From: Dactylis glomerata
Taxonomy: Eukaryota > Streptophyta > Magnoliopsida > Poales > Poaceae
DNA length: 64,000 bases
Assembly (NCBI GenBank): GCA_007115705.1
Contig: QXEO01000143.1
Coordinates: 2,571,874 to 2,635,873 of the forward strand
Direction of reading: 5' to 3'
Made by a program: the position numbers and the translations under genes. The notes beneath the pieces were generated by a model, which saw nothing but the letters and a program-made list of their open reading frames with translations, made no database searches and was not told where the DNA came from. How positions within the stretch are numbered: position 1 is the first letter of the stretch; each line of letters starts with the position of its first letter. Below, in pieces: positions 12,162 to 24,124 of the stretch.

Positions 12162-12202
12162 TAATTTTTAATCCCGTTGCAACGCACGGGCATGTTTCCT
12201 AG

Positions 12203-12406
12203 TATAAATAAAAGACATTATTTTCACAAATATCATTAATTTATTTACGCATATAATAATGTCCAAAGTTTTAGAACAATTAACGCAACCCTATTTATGC
12301 CTCATAATATCGAGCAGAGGTGCTACTTTTGACAATAAATTTCAATCATATAAATAATAGATGAATTAACACGGTTGCCTGCACATTGCGCGGGCCACTT
12401 TGCTAG
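12203..12406 (+). mobile_element. 3' end of a second, older Helitron
   Basis: A second Helitron-like terminus ends CTAG at 12403-12406, followed by T. It is preceded by a GC hairpin, GCCTGC...GCGGGC (about 12378-12396), and an 8-base spacer. It lies only 204 bp beyond the end of the first Helitron, so the inner element probably landed inside this one. Its 5' end was not identified. Confidence 0.55.
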
Positions 12407-12409
12407 TTT

Positions 12410-12515
12410 ACAAATAATTTCAATTGACAAATAGTTCTAATTCACAAATAATTCCAATTGACAAATAATTATAATTGACAAATAATTCTAATGGACAAAT
12501 AATTCTAATTGACAA
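12410..12515. repeat. 18-bp AT-rich tandem repeats
   Basis: Six or so imperfect copies of ACAAATAATTCTAATTG with a period near 18 bp, within the CACTA remnant. Confidence 0.8.
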
Positions 12516-13026
12516 ACAACTAAATTTCTAACAAATATTTCTAACTCTATTTCTAACAAATATTTCTAACTATTGGAATCAAATAAACTCCCACATAATA
12601 TTCTAACAAATATTTCTAACTCTATTACATATGAATCAAATAATATTTCTAACAAATATTACTCCCACATAATTACTCCCACATAATATTTCTAACTCTA
12701 TTGCTCCCACAAATTACTCCCAAACTAAAAACCCACAAATCCCTCTACTCCATACTCATTTTTTATCAATTAATTTGAGCTCACATTGCATATAAATCAA
12801 ATAAACTCCCACACTAAAACCCACAAATATCTCTACTTCTAGAGCATGAAATGAGCTAAATTAGCAATGAGAGATGAAAGGATGAAGTTACTAACCTTTG
12901 TAACCCTTAGATAGATGGGGCCTAGGGTTTAGGGCCACCAAATCTTGAGAAATTGTCAGATGAACTCGAGCTCGTGTAGGAAAAATTGTTATGAACTCGA
13001 GCTCGGGGACGATGGATTTATATAGG

Positions 13027-13290
13027 AAGACCTTTAGTCCCGGTTGGTATCTCCAACCGGGACTAAAGTTTCCCCTTTAGTCCCAGTTGGTGATACTAAC
13101 CGGGACTAAAGCCTCTGGCACCGGCCCCACCCTACCACAGCCCTGCCGCACACCCTTTATCCCGGTTGGTGATACCAACCGGGACTAAAGGTCCCATAGG
13201 AACCAGGACTGATTCCTGCTAGGCCCGTGCCGGCGTCGTAGCCGTTGGAACCAGGACTCCCGGCTCCAAACAAGGCCGGGACTAAAGCCG
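13027..13290. repeat. CACTA subterminal repeats (left copy)
   Basis: Several direct and inverted copies of TTTAGTCCCGGTTGGT. Such subterminal repeats are the transposase-binding arrays of CACTA elements, and this motif is typical of Triticeae families of the Caspar/Jorge kind (family name from memory). Confidence 0.8.
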
Positions 13291-13303
13291 AAATCGGCCC
13301 GAA

Positions 13304-14125
13304 CTAAACCCTCTTCCTGGGGCACTCGCCCTCAACATCACCAGGGTCATCTCGCCTTATCTTATACCGCAATACACCGCATAACGAGCATGCATTCAAA
13401 TTCTCATACTCCTCACCGCGGTAGAGGATGCAATTATTAGGGCATGCATGTATCTTCTGGACCTCCAATCCTAGAGGGCAAACATTCTTCTTTGCTTTGT
13501 ACATACTGGTGGGCAATTCGTTATCCTTTGGAAGCATCTTCTTTATAATTTTTAGCAACTTTTCAAATCCCTTGTCAGATAAACCAGTCTCTGCCTTCCA
13601 TTGCAGCAATTCAAGTGTGCTACCCAGCTTTTCTGGCCATCTTTGCAATTTGGGTACAACAACTTTTTGTGATCATCTAACATGCGCTCCAACTTCTTCC
13701 TCTCCTTTTCACTTCCGCAGTCTCTCTGTGCATCAGCAATGGCCCGACCAAGATCATCAGCAGGCTCATCTAATGCCCGTTCTTCAGCTTTCTTCTTCTT
13801 CATTGTTTTCCATTATAGTACCACCATATTCAGAGTACATAGGATGGTTGTCATCATTATCTTCTTCTTCATTGTGTTCCATCATAACCCCTCTTTCTCC
13901 ATGCTTGGTCCAACAATTATAGCCAAACTTGAAACCGGACCAAAATAGGTCGGTGTGAAGGATTCTTGAGGAAGAGTAATCCTTCTCATTCTGACAGACA
14001 CCGCATGGACAACACATAAAACCATTCCGTGTGTTTTCCTCAGCCACATTGAGAAAAGAACGCACGCCTTTAATGAACTCGCCACAATGTCGGTCAGTGT
14101 ACATCCATGCCGAGCTCATCTGCAT
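13304..14125 (-). pseudogene. CACTA (En/Spm, TNP2-type) transposase, N-terminal part, frameshifted
   Basis: The frame starting at 14125 encodes the transposase-associated N-terminal domain: start, Trp and Cys-rich motif (GFMCCPCGVCQNEKDY). It is followed by an acidic linker. The frame then shifts near 13795 into a segment ending with YPNCKDGQK, and again near 13640 into the TNP2 part (ETGLSDKGFEKLLKIIKKML, then the Cys motif CPNNCILYRG and CSLCGVLRYK). After PRKRV the similarity stops at 13307 and a stop follows; the catalytic core is absent. Two frameshifts and the truncation make it inactive. It is minus strand, consistent with the right end at 25312 being its 5' end. Confidence 0.85.
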
Positions 14126-14269
14126 TATATAAGTATATCAAACGCAAATCACGATGCTAAAATTAGTTCGGTCTAAAATTATATGCACACAATGATACTT
14201 CGGCTCCGGTACTAACTAAAAACAATAGAAATCAAATACATAATTAAAGTATGAACTTCACATGCATTT

Positions 14270-14560
14270 TATCAACTCCATACTTCTATTTCTATTTCTA
14301 CACTAAATAAATCACATTTCCATTTCTATTTTCTATTTATATTTCCATTTTCTATTTCTATTTCTAGTTTCTATTTCTATTTCTACACTAAATAAATCTT
14401 TCTATTTCTATTTTCTACTTCTATTTCTATTTATATTTCTATTTCTACACTAAATAAATCACATTTCTATTTCTATTTCTATTTCTACACTAAATAAATC
14501 ACATTTCTATTTCTATTCTCTATTTTCACTTTTCTATTTATATTTCATACTCATTTCGAT
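14270..14560. repeat. Pyrimidine-rich simple repeat (ATTTCT)n with TACACTAAATAAATCAC
   Basis: Low-complexity array of ATTTCT units punctuated by a recurring TACACTAAATAAATCAC. It lies upstream of the transposase fragment inside the CACTA remnant and may be leader or intron sequence. No coding potential. Confidence 0.85.
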
Positions 14561-14721
14561 CAATTACTAAGTAAATCACATCTACACATATGCAAACAAA
14601 ACAACTATAGAGCTCAAATTGCATATTAATCAAATAAACTCCCACATAATTACCCCCAAACTAAACCCACAAATCCCCCTACTTCTAGAGCATGAAATGA
14701 GCTAAATTAGCAATGAAAGAT

Positions 14722-15465
14722 TGTCGTGGGAATTTAGAGACAGTAGCCATGGGTAGGCTTATCGGAGGGGCTCGACTGTGGAGATGAGGGGCCCAGCTCG
14801 GGATTATGCCTGCTGAGACACCACGGTTTACCCAGGTTCAGGGCCCTCCCGGGTAGAGGTGAAACCCCTACTTCCTGCCTGCTTCGTATTGATTGGACAG
14901 TATCCATTACAATGCTCCTCGAGCTGTTCGGGCTAGAGGAGGAAGAAGAAGATCGGATCTCCCCTAGACTAAGGGTCCAGGCCCCCTTATATAGGCGGGG
15001 GCCTGGTTACAGGTTAGGTAACGATTCGGCCGGCTGCCGGCTCCTCGGCGGCGGCGTCCTTGGCGTGATCCTCTGGCCCCGCTCTGGCAAAGGCACTTTA
15101 TAAAGTGCCTTTTCCCCGGACCGGCATCTAGGAGGCATATCCCCTCCCTTTTGCCTCGGATCCCGTCGTGGGGAAGGGTCTTCGGTCGCTGATTGGCTGA
15201 GGCCGGTCATGGCGCTCATCACTCCCGTCCTTGGCCTATGTCGTTCTTGTCGGGGCCAGCCCACTTTCGGCGAAACAGCCATTGGAGAGCTCTTGTCTTC
15301 ATCGCCCGGCTCCGGCTCTCCTCGGTGGAGTCGCCAGCCGGCTGCTGGCGCAGCCGGCCCTTCGGACGGAGCCGGTCTTCTCGTGCTGAAGCCGTGGAGA
15401 CTCCTAGGACGCCAGCCGGCATTTAGCTCAGCCCATGGCATGCCCTATAAGTCATCCCCACGACA
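14722..15465 (-). repeat. 3' LTR of gypsy element 1
   Basis: 744 bp, the same length as its partner at 24096-24839. The polypurine tract on minus, TTTCGGGGGCTAG, is directly adjacent at 15478-15466. Confidence 0.92.
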
Positions 15466-16063
15466 CTAGCCCCCGAAACTGGCGAAGTCTCATGGGTTAG
15501 CATGGGGCTTCGGCGGGTTCTTCTTCTCGCCAAAGTCTTGCTTGTTTTCGTCGAAGTCCCAGGATTCTTTATCTGACTCGGAAGCGATTGGCCTCGAGGT
15601 CAAGTCTTGCGGAGTGTTACCAGCTGTCTCAGGACGAGCCGGTTCCAAGACTGATCCGGCTGGCGACCGCCACGCGGCCGCCCGCCGTGGTCCGGCTCCT
15701 TGGGACTTGCTCCCTCGGGGACTGGACCGAGGCTCCACTTGTCTGCGCGCCGTCGCGTCACATCCAATCGGCCCCGGCCCATGATCTTTTGCGACAACCA
15801 CGGCGGTTGCCCGATCTTTACGCGGTCGTGGCTCGTGACGAAAGGGGTCAGTTGCCAGCCCATCGTGGGTGAAATAGGCAACTGACCCGCCCCCTCGCTT
15901 TTAAACCGGGGACCGTTCCTGAAGCCGAGCACCAGTCGCCCGCTTCTCTTCTTCCTTCGGCATTCGCTCCACCCGAGATCCTCCGCTTCCTAGCCTCGTC
16001 CCCACGGGATTAGGGTTTCTCGTCCGCTCCGCCACCATTCTGCTCATCCAGATCCGCACCCGG

Positions 16064-19000
16064 ATGGCTCCCAAAGTGTCCCGGCCCAAAGGGAAGGGGG
16101 CGGCCTCTGGCAAGGATGCCGCTCCACCTGCTTTGCCGAAGGGATCCTGGGAAGGCTCTTGGGTGAAGGAGAAACAGATCGAGCTGCTGCGCCGGGGTCG
16201 GGTGCTTCCGCCCGCGGATCTCGTGGGCTGCAACCCTGCTGGTAGCGAGCGCATCCCCGCTCCGGAGCCCGAGGAGGCGGTGGTCTTTTATGACCATTTC
16301 CCCCGGGGCTTTGCGCTGCCCGCCAGCAGATTCATGCGCCAGTTCCTGGATCATTTCCATCTGCAACCGCACCACCTCGGGGCGAATGCGATGATGACGC
16401 TGGCCGCGTTTGCGGCCCTTTGCGAGGCATACTTGGGCATCTGGCCCAACGTTGAGCTGTTCCGTCGGCTGATCTACTTCAAGACCCAGACGGCGGAAAC
16501 CATCCCAGTGATATGCGGCACCGCCTCCTTCTATGCGCGCAAGACCGCGGACTTCCCGAGCATAAAGGGGAAGGAGTCCTGCAAGAAATGGCAGCACTCG
16601 TTCTTCTATGTGAAGAATCTGAAGGAGGGCACAGATCATATCAATCTACCGCCCTTTGATGCAAGCGGGCCTGAGCGGGACAGCTGGAGTACTTCTCTTC
16701 ATCATCCCTCGCCGGACATGGAGAAGATTCTTCAACGGATTTCCACTATGCAGACAGAGGGCGGCCTGGAGCCGGCTGACCTCCTGCTTGCCTTCATGGT
16801 TGCTCGCGTGTCGCCACTCCAGCGTCGTTCGCACAAGATGTGCTTCCTAGGGTCCGCCAGGGATCCCACTCGACACTCCTCCAAGGCGTTGTCGGCACTG
16901 GAGGTGGCACGGAAGGTGAACCGTATCGCTGACGTCAAACTTCAAGCCTCGTGGTCGTGGGGCCTAGAACCTCACGACCGAGATAACCCGATTGCTGAGG
17001 TAAGCTTGCTGGATTTGGCTTCCGTCGCTCCCCCCTTTGCAATTCCGATCATCTGACCTCTGTCTACTTGGCCCGGGCAGAACCTGTTCGCCCTGCAGGC
17101 CGTGGAGAATTCGGCCCAAGGCCGGGCCGGCTTTGCTGCTGACAGAGCGGAGTCTGATGACGAGGTCATCTGGGACGACACTGAGGAGATGGAGGATGTT
17201 GGCTCCCAGGCCGCCGTCGAGAGCTCGAGCACCACTCGCGGCGATGAAGGAAATGATGAGCTCGTAGACTCGGGCGAGCCCCTCGGTCACTCCAGTAAGC
17301 TCCCCGGTTCCTCCCTCCTAAGAGATTGGTCCGAGGATGATGATGATGATGCAGGATCGACTGCCACCCTCGGGGGCGTAGCTCTTCATGTTGCCGCCGC
17401 AGCTGCCGCTGGAGCCCAAGTTCCCCCGACCGTGGATTTGCCAGAGTCTCCTGAGCAACATCCTGTTGCTTCAGAGCCGGCAGACCGTGAAGATGCTGGG
17501 GGCGAACTAGCTGGCGCCAAGAGAAGGGCTCAGCCGGCTCTGAACGAGCCGGCTGAGAAGCGTAGGAAACCAGACCCGGCGGCGAAGGACTTCGCCGTCC
17601 TAAGGTGAAGAAGGTGATCAAACATCGAGCTGCCGCCGTGGCCGGGTAAGCTTCCCGTCTCAGCGCTTCTTATCATTACTTGACCGCCGCGGCTCTGATT
17701 GATTTGATCGTGGGGCACCTTTTTTGTAGGTCTTCCCTTTCCGTTGATTTGGCTACACAATCTCCCCCCGCTCCTTCTACCGGGGAAACCGTGATCTCGG
17801 CTCCCGACCCCTCATGCCACAAGAGGGCGCGCAGGGATGAGGTTGGCAGCGACTCGGGTCGCATTTAAGACGACCGCCACTCCCCGCGGTTGGAGCCTGT
17901 GGCGAGCGAAACTCGGGCGGAGGAGCCTGTCCGCCCGGAGGTGCCCGCGGATGCTGTTTCCAGCCCGGTTGCTGCACCTGAGGTCGATTCCACGCCAGCC
18001 AGGGAAATTACTCCAGCTGGGGCTGTCGCGCCCTTGCCTCCTGCTACCGAAGATGTTGCGACGGGAAACGATGCTGCTGCATGCGCGTCCTCTGACCCAC
18101 CCCGCCAAGAGGGTACGTGCGAGGTCGTGATGGAAGCAACAGAAGAGACCCCAGTGCGCGCGGGGTTACTGGAGCCCCCGGAGCCGGCTGCCCGGACCCC
18201 TTCTAGCCCGAGGCTCGTGTTGAACGTGCAGGCTACGGTGCCTGCAGCTGGGACAGGGGCTGGTGTGACTGCTGGTTCCCTGCTCTTTAGGCTGGTCTCC
18301 AGCTCTGGCGAAGCTTCCCAAGGACTCCTCGCCACTCGGGTGACGAGGAATGAACGCGATGACAACTCGCCAGCTCCTGAGGTTGCGACCAAGGGTGCCT
18401 CCAGTGGAAAGGCTCCTGCCACTGCGGCTGGGTCCGGCGTTGGGAGTTTGAGCTCTGCTAGCCAGCTTCAGATAGAATGGGCAGACACTGCCTCGAGCGC
18501 CGATGCTGGAGGAAAACTTAAGGTCCAGGGCAGCAAGCCAAACCTGGCGGAGCTGGACAAACAGTTCTCCGTGGTCAAGGAGTCGCTTCAGAACGTCGGC
18601 TTCCAACTCCTCGATGCTATACGGATGACCAATGTGAGTACCGCGCCTTTAGCCTCTGACTTCTTCTGTTGGTTGAGAGACACGGCCTATAGCTCCGTGG
18701 CCCATTTCGCCATACACCCTAGCCCCCGAGTTTCGAGGTAGCTGTAGGAACAGCTGACTCGAAAATGAATTTCGCTAAGAATCATTGCCTTTCTGTCTTC
18801 CCCAGGATCTGAACGCACTTCGAGCCAATGTCTTCCAGAAGCTGCTGGCGAAGTATCACGCCGGCAAGGTTCAGTACCAGGATCTGAAGAAAGAGCTGGA
18901 GAAGATGTCCGGTAAGCTCAGGACCCTTCGCTTCGACATGCTGCTACTGCCCCTTCCGGTCTCACACCTCCATTCTCAGATGCTGCCTCGCTCATCGCTT

Positions 19001-20134
19001 CGCTTGAGTCCCAGTTGGCCAACACGGTATCGGCCGATGCAGTTGAGTCGCTCAAACGGAAGCACGCGGAGGAGCTCCAAGGCCTGCGAGCTCAAGCTGC
19101 TCGGGCTCAAGAGTTGGAAACTGAGCTGGCGAAGGTTCGAGGGGCAGAGTCGTTGCTGCGGCTGGAGTTTGATCGCCAGCTGCCGAGGAGAAAAGAATCC
19201 TCTCTGCGAAGTACGAAAGTGAGGTGAACGAGCTTCGCACGACCTTGGGGAGCGAAATCGAGAGCCGCGGCGCCCTGATCAACGAGCTGGAGACTCTCCG
19301 GAAGCTTGACAGTGAGCGTCATGACAAGGAGATCGGCGTTTGGCGTGCCCGCGACCGCAGGGTCTATTCCGGCCTGCTGGGGCTGGAAGAAGCTCTTCGT
19401 GGTATATTTCCCTTCCTGCTTCTCAACCCTTGCTCTTTCACACTGCCTCCTCATTCTCTATTGCCCTTACAGGAGCTTTCCCAGACTCCAACAAGGCCAC
19501 CACAGCGGCGCTGGAGGAGTATAGGACGGAGCAGAAGATCGTCCCTAGCAGTGACCCCAAGGCCGAGCTTTCCTCAGGGGAACTGTTCGCGTTGGCTAAA
19601 GGCCGGCTTCATCCAGTCGCCAAGCTGGGAGGGGATCTTCGTGAAGCCATTGTTTCTGTCTTTAAAAATCTGTGGCTGGGATGAGCGGTGCCTGGCGAAA
19701 TCCAAGCGCTCCTCCAGTGGATCCCTCTCGCGCCCAACCGGCTCGACGTCTGGAAAGAGTCCGCGGCTCGAGCCGGCGCTGAACAGGCTCTAGAGTTCGT
19801 GCTCTCATGGTATCCAGGCGTTAACCTGGACCAACTGGAGCATCTTCGTGAAGGCGGATTAGCAGGCCTCGACAAAGTCAAGCTCCGCCAACGTGCTTGT
19901 GCCGTTGCCAAGTGTGCCGAGACCGACGTGCTTTTCGATGCTGGGGATAGTGACGAATCCTTGGATGGCATGGACTTCGAGGGGCCTAGCTCCGCGGAGG
20001 AACCTCAAAAAGCCCTCGAGGATCTTGCTAGTAACTCCATTCCTCCGTCCCCCAGCGGCGATGACTTCTTCTTGGCATCTCGAACTGGCAACGCTGCTCC
20101 ACTGGAGCCGGCGACCTCGCCGAGCGCCCCCTGA
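16064..20134 (+). pseudogene. Antisense gene of gypsy element 1 (putative gypsy-type transposon protein domain), decayed
   Basis: Exon 1 (16064-16999) encodes 312 residues: a basic start, then a domain with FPRGFALPASRFMRQ and LCEAYLGIWP. I recognise this as the plant 'putative gypsy type transposon' domain (Pfam Transposase_28). Further exons follow with canonical sites: acceptor at 17080, donors at 17648, 18634 and 18911, acceptors at 17729, 18805 and 18980, donor near 19402 and acceptor near 19472. They encode an acidic linker, a long coiled coil and a conserved C-terminal part (EFVLSWYPGVNLDQL). The gene is broken by frameshifts near 17585 and 19181 and a TGA at 19682-19684, so it is no longer functional. 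A TTTTAAA box lies at 15899-15905. The young gypsy element at 37916-52518 carries a homologue. Confidence 0.75.
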
Positions 20135-20520
20135 CCGTGTCAGGACTTCCTTATTCGTTTTTATGTACGTTGAACTTATGTCGTGCCCAACAACATTTCG
20201 TTCGTGTGTACCGATGACATTTCATGCTAAATTCCTTACGTATTGGTTTCTAGTTGTTTATGAACCAGATTTGGCCTGACCCCTTTCGACTTTTTCCTTT
20301 ATCTCCCCATCCTTCGGCCCTTCTACCCCCAGCCGGTAGCCTGGTGCCGGCTGGTCTCCCTTGGACCGACAGCCGAATGCTGGTCTAGGGTGGGAGCGTG
20401 CCGCGGGATGAGGAGTAGTACTTTGGTGTATAAGAGATCTGGCTTGGTCTAGTCCACGCACAACTATTAACCAATGTGCGCGGTTTCTGGGTGAACGCTC
20501 GTTAACGGTTTCGCGTTCTG

Positions 20521-20800
20521 TCCTCTTAGCGATTTTCCAGTGTGGGTGACCTGCCGGCACCATCACCCGCGGCTTGGGGTGGAGGTTGGGCACGGGGTCT
20601 GATCTGCATATAGTACTCATTTGTCTGACAAGGGACTCGATTCATTGGGTCGCGGGCATTTCCTCTTAGCGATTTTCCTAGGTGGGTGACCTGCCGGCTC
20701 CATCCCATGCGGCGCGGGGTGGAGGTTGGGCTCGGGGTCCGGTCCGCACACAGTACTCGTTCGTCTGACAAGAGGATTGATTCGTTGGGTTGGGGCTGCC
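20521..20800. repeat. 140-bp tandem repeat, two copies, between converging genes
   Basis: TCCTCTTAGCGATTTTCC starts at 20521 and again at 20661; the copies share GGGTGACCTGCCGGC and GGGGTGGAGGTTGGG. The repeat lies between the 3' end of the antisense gene (20134) and the 3' end of gag-protease (21014). Confidence 0.9.
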
Positions 20801-21013
20801 GGCTCCCGTTTGGAGCCAGTTTTTAGCCCCCGTGAATAACGTTAAGAAAGGTAAAAGGCACTTCAGAGCACTTTTTCTAGGGATCAGCCGTATGCCGCCC
20901 AATTTTCTTTTATTCAACGACACTTGTTCGGGATACAAGGTTTTTGCCTTGGCTTGGCCAAAGGTCTTAAGCGATCTCGACTTGTCTTAGGCGAAGCTGT
21001 GAAGTGCTCCCTC

Positions 21014-24000
21014 CTACCTCGAGGAGGAGCCAGCCCCCGAGACAAGAACTTCTGCCTCCTTGCCCGCTTCGGGCAGGACTTCCTTGGCGCCGTTTGCCGG
21101 CTTGAGGTGGGGAGTCGGCAGGTTCGACGCCGAGCGGCCCGGCTGGACTGCCCCCACCCGCTGCAGCAGCTGACGCTTCTCCTCAGCAATGACCAAGGCC
21201 TCCGCCAGCTTAGAACTGGCTCTTGCGCACTCTATTGACTTCTTGTAGCACCCGGTGACAGTGATCACCCCACGAGGGCCTGGGAGCTTCATCTTCAGGT
21301 AGGCATAGTGCGGAACTGCCATGAACTTGGCCAGGGCAGGTCGACCAAGCAGCACATGGTAGGGGCTGTTGAGGTCTACCACCTCGAACCAGATTGGCTC
21401 ACGACGATGATTGTCCCTCCCGCCGAACAGCACTTCCAATTCGATCCTCCCCATCGGCGTGCAAGAGTGTCCCGGCACGATCCCATGGAAGGTTAGCTTG
21501 GTCGGCTTCAGCTGGATCTCTGGGATCTCGAGCTTCTCCATCGAAGTGCGATAGAGCAGGTTGATGTTGCTGCCTCCATCGATGAGCACGCGCGAGAATC
21601 GGCAGGTGTGCGTCTCTGAGAACACAATCGGATCCAAGACCAGCGCGTAGCCCCCGGGTCTTGGCATGAGTGGCGGATGGTCTTCGTGCCCCCAAGTGAT
21701 GGACACATCAGACCAGTGCATGTACTGTGGTCCAACTTGTACGACTACATTCACCTCGACACCAAACCACGGCTCATCCTTTGGATCCTCCATCTGGGAA
21801 GTGAACACGTGATACTGTTCCACATTTGTTTCCTCGGGGTAGTCCCCAGCTGCTTTAGCCAGTTACTGATTCTTGTTTCCTTGCGCTTCAGCTGGCAGAC
21901 CTGGCGAGGGACCTGGCAATTGGTGGCCACCCTGCTCCAGATCCCTGGTGAAACTGCACTGGCGAGTGGTATGCGCTGCCGGCTTGCCCGAAATGCTATG
22001 GAACTTGCAAGGTTGATCTAGCATCACCTCGATGGTGTACTTGTCCTTGCTGAATTTGTCTCCTTTGTGCTTCTGGCTTCCACCCGTAGCCCCCGGGCTT
22101 CCTTGAACAGCAGCCACTTGCTGAGAGCCGTACTTGTTGTCACGGCGCTCATATTTCCTCTTGCCATGTCGATCACGGTTGTGATGTCCTCCTTGGCCGG
22201 CTGCCGGCTGAGATTGGCCTCCGGCCGGTGCTGGCTCAACGCATTGCACCCTTGCAGCAGAGTCGGCGGAAGCGTACTTGTCTGCTATCGCCATGAAGTC
22301 CGCCATTGACTTCGGCTCGGCTCTGTGGAGCTTGTGCTTCAGTAGGGTTCCTTCTCTGCAACCGTCCGTGAAGTAGCCGATGGCTTGCTCCTCGCCCACC
22401 CCTTCGCATGAGTTGCGCAGCTTGGACCATCTCGTGAGGTAGTCACGATCTGGCTCATCAGGGCCTTGCTTGCAGAGGGCCAACTGTCGTGGGCAGGGTG
22501 GTCGCTTGTAGGTTCCCGTGAAATTCTTGATAAACGCCTCTTGGAAATCATGCCAGGAGTTGATCTGCAGAGCCGGCAGGCTGTTGAGCCACGTCCGAGC
22601 AGATCCTGTCAGCATGAGCGGCGCGTAGCGCACCGCTGTCCTCTTGTTGCCGCCCACAATGTCGATGGCGGTGACGTAGTCCGACAGCCAGTCTTTCGGC
22701 TTCACCGCCCCAGTATACTTGGGCATGTCGCGCGGGAGCGCGAACTTGGCCAGGAATGGCTCGTTGCGGATGCGAGGGCCGAAGCAGACTGGCCCCGCTG
22801 AGGATTCCTCCTCGTCGAACTTGGAGTCCGCCAGCAGGTTGAGCCGATGGCGTGCGTCGTCTTTCGGCGGATCGACGCGTTCCCCGATCCTCTGGCTCAC
22901 GTGCGAGCGAGCTGGCTGATGGCCTTGAGCGCCTTGGCCGGCTCCCTGAGCCGGCTGGGCTGGCGCCGCTGACTTGCCCTGCGCCGGCTCCAACGCATCC
23001 GCCCGAGGAAGGTGACGCGGCTTGCTGGTGACCGCAGCCGGATCTCGAGGCTGCCGGTTGTGGTGGCCAGAGTGCTGGGTGCGGTGATTTCCACCACTTT
23101 TGCCAGGAGCTCGGTTGCTCCGGCTGTGCTCCGTCGGGCCATGGTTGGGCGACAAAGCTTGTCCCTGCGACTTGTTCTGGCCGGCCATGACGATGCGGTT
23201 CTCGTATCGTGTGCCGCTCGCCTCTCCGCGCGGCTCCATCGCCTGCTGCTGTAGATCGGCAGCGTTCAGGAGTTCCTAGATCCGAGCTTGCTTCTCCCGC
23301 AAGTCCTCGCCTTGCAGTCCATCCAGTTCAGAGGTGATGTAGCGCGCGGCACGGAGGTTCTTCGTGGGCGTGCTGTAAGTCGGCTTATTGATGATCGGAG
23401 GTAGCTTCGCCGAGGGCGCTGCCTGGTTCAGCTCCGCGCCCAGCTCGCGGCCTCGTTGACGAACTTGTCCCGCCCGGCTTGGGCCGTCTCCAGCCGGGGT
23501 GAAGCCATGGGCGACGTTGTACTCGTTGATCGTGGAGAAGACGCGCCGACGAGTGTCATCGACGTCGACCGCTTCCTTGAGGAGGTTGAGGCGCGTCCGC
23601 TCCAGATCCTCGGAGACCTTGACCGGATCCGCGGAGATGTCGAGTGGAGCGCGCAGGTCCGTGATGGCTGCATCCAACACGTCCCGCTCTGGAGGTGGAA
23701 GATCTTGTTCCGGTGGAGGTGGGCATTCAAGCAGCGGGCGCGCGGAGCGTGGTGGGCCGCCGCCACCATCCTCCTCCAGGGCCAGCACTTCAACCATGTT
23801 GTAAAAGTCGCTGCTTTCGCCGTCGTTGGAGTCTGCGTCACAGAAGGGGTCAAGCACGTCGATTACCTCTTCCGAGAAGGGCTTGGTGACATAGAAACGG
23901 TGGCTGCCGACATCGAGGAAGGAGCCGTTGTCACCGAGGCTGTTCTTGAAGTAGGCCAAGTTGTCATCAACGCAGTCGAAGGTGCCGAACCTCCAGACGA

Positions 24001-24124
24001 GGCCGGAGGCAACCTTCTCGCCGAGAGCCGATGAGGGCCCCGGCCGGAACTTGACTCCGCTCGCTGCCGCGCTTTGCCCCACGGTGGGCGCCAACTGTCG
24101 TGGGAATTTAGAGACAGTAGCCAT
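21014..24124 (-). pseudogene. gag-pro: gag-protease of gypsy element 1, one frame with two stops
   Basis: A single reading frame runs from 24124 to 21014, interrupted by TAG at 23278-23276 and TAA at 21865-21863. The middle part (23239-21866) holds the retrotransposon gag/capsid domain, around PKYTGAVKPKDWLSDYV, TWLNSLPALQINSWHDF and RDYLTRWSKLRNSC. The last part (21862-21017) holds an aspartic protease with VLIDGGSNINLLY, carrying a DGG instead of the usual DTG/DSG active site. It ends after the protease; no reverse transcriptase frame follows. The start ATG is inside the 5' LTR and the frame is open through the primer-binding site (PRQLAPTVG). Confidence 0.85.
24077..24093 (-). other. Primer-binding site of gypsy element 1
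   Basis: TGGCGCCCACCGTGGGG on minus, two bases inside the 5' LTR. I do not assign the tRNA. The same DNA encodes QLAPTVG of the gag frame. Confidence 0.75.

Larger units (their letters stand above)
10010..12202 (+). mobile_element. Helitron, 2.2 kb, non-autonomous, both ends visible
   Basis: The 5' end TCTATACCTAATAATAAAG begins at 10010, after an A. The 3' end is CTAG at 12199-12202, followed by a T, consistent with insertion between A and T without target duplication. Ten bases before the end is a GC-rich palindromic segment, CCCGTTGCAACGCACGGG (12173-12190), the usual Helitron 3' hairpin position. There is no Rep/helicase frame. The interior (about 10190-11370) is GC-rich and looks like captured gene fragments, with several overlapping open frames I do not recognise. 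A Stowaway MITE and an 88-bp tandem duplication lie near its 3' end. Confidence 0.75.
12407..13306 (-). mobile_element. CACTA transposon remnant 1 (terminal region without its inverted-repeat tip)
   Basis: This stretch repeats, in order, what is seen near the right end of the second CACTA remnant: AT-rich simple repeats, the phrase AGAGCATGAAATGAGCTAAA (12841), a GATGAACTCGAG stretch, then subterminal repeats of the form TTTAGTCCCGGTTGG...CCAACCGGGACTAAA (13027-13190). In the right-hand copy about 40 further bases lead to the CACTAGTAGAAAAA tip; here they are missing. The sequence instead changes directly into transposase coding sequence near 13306. Confidence 0.7.
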
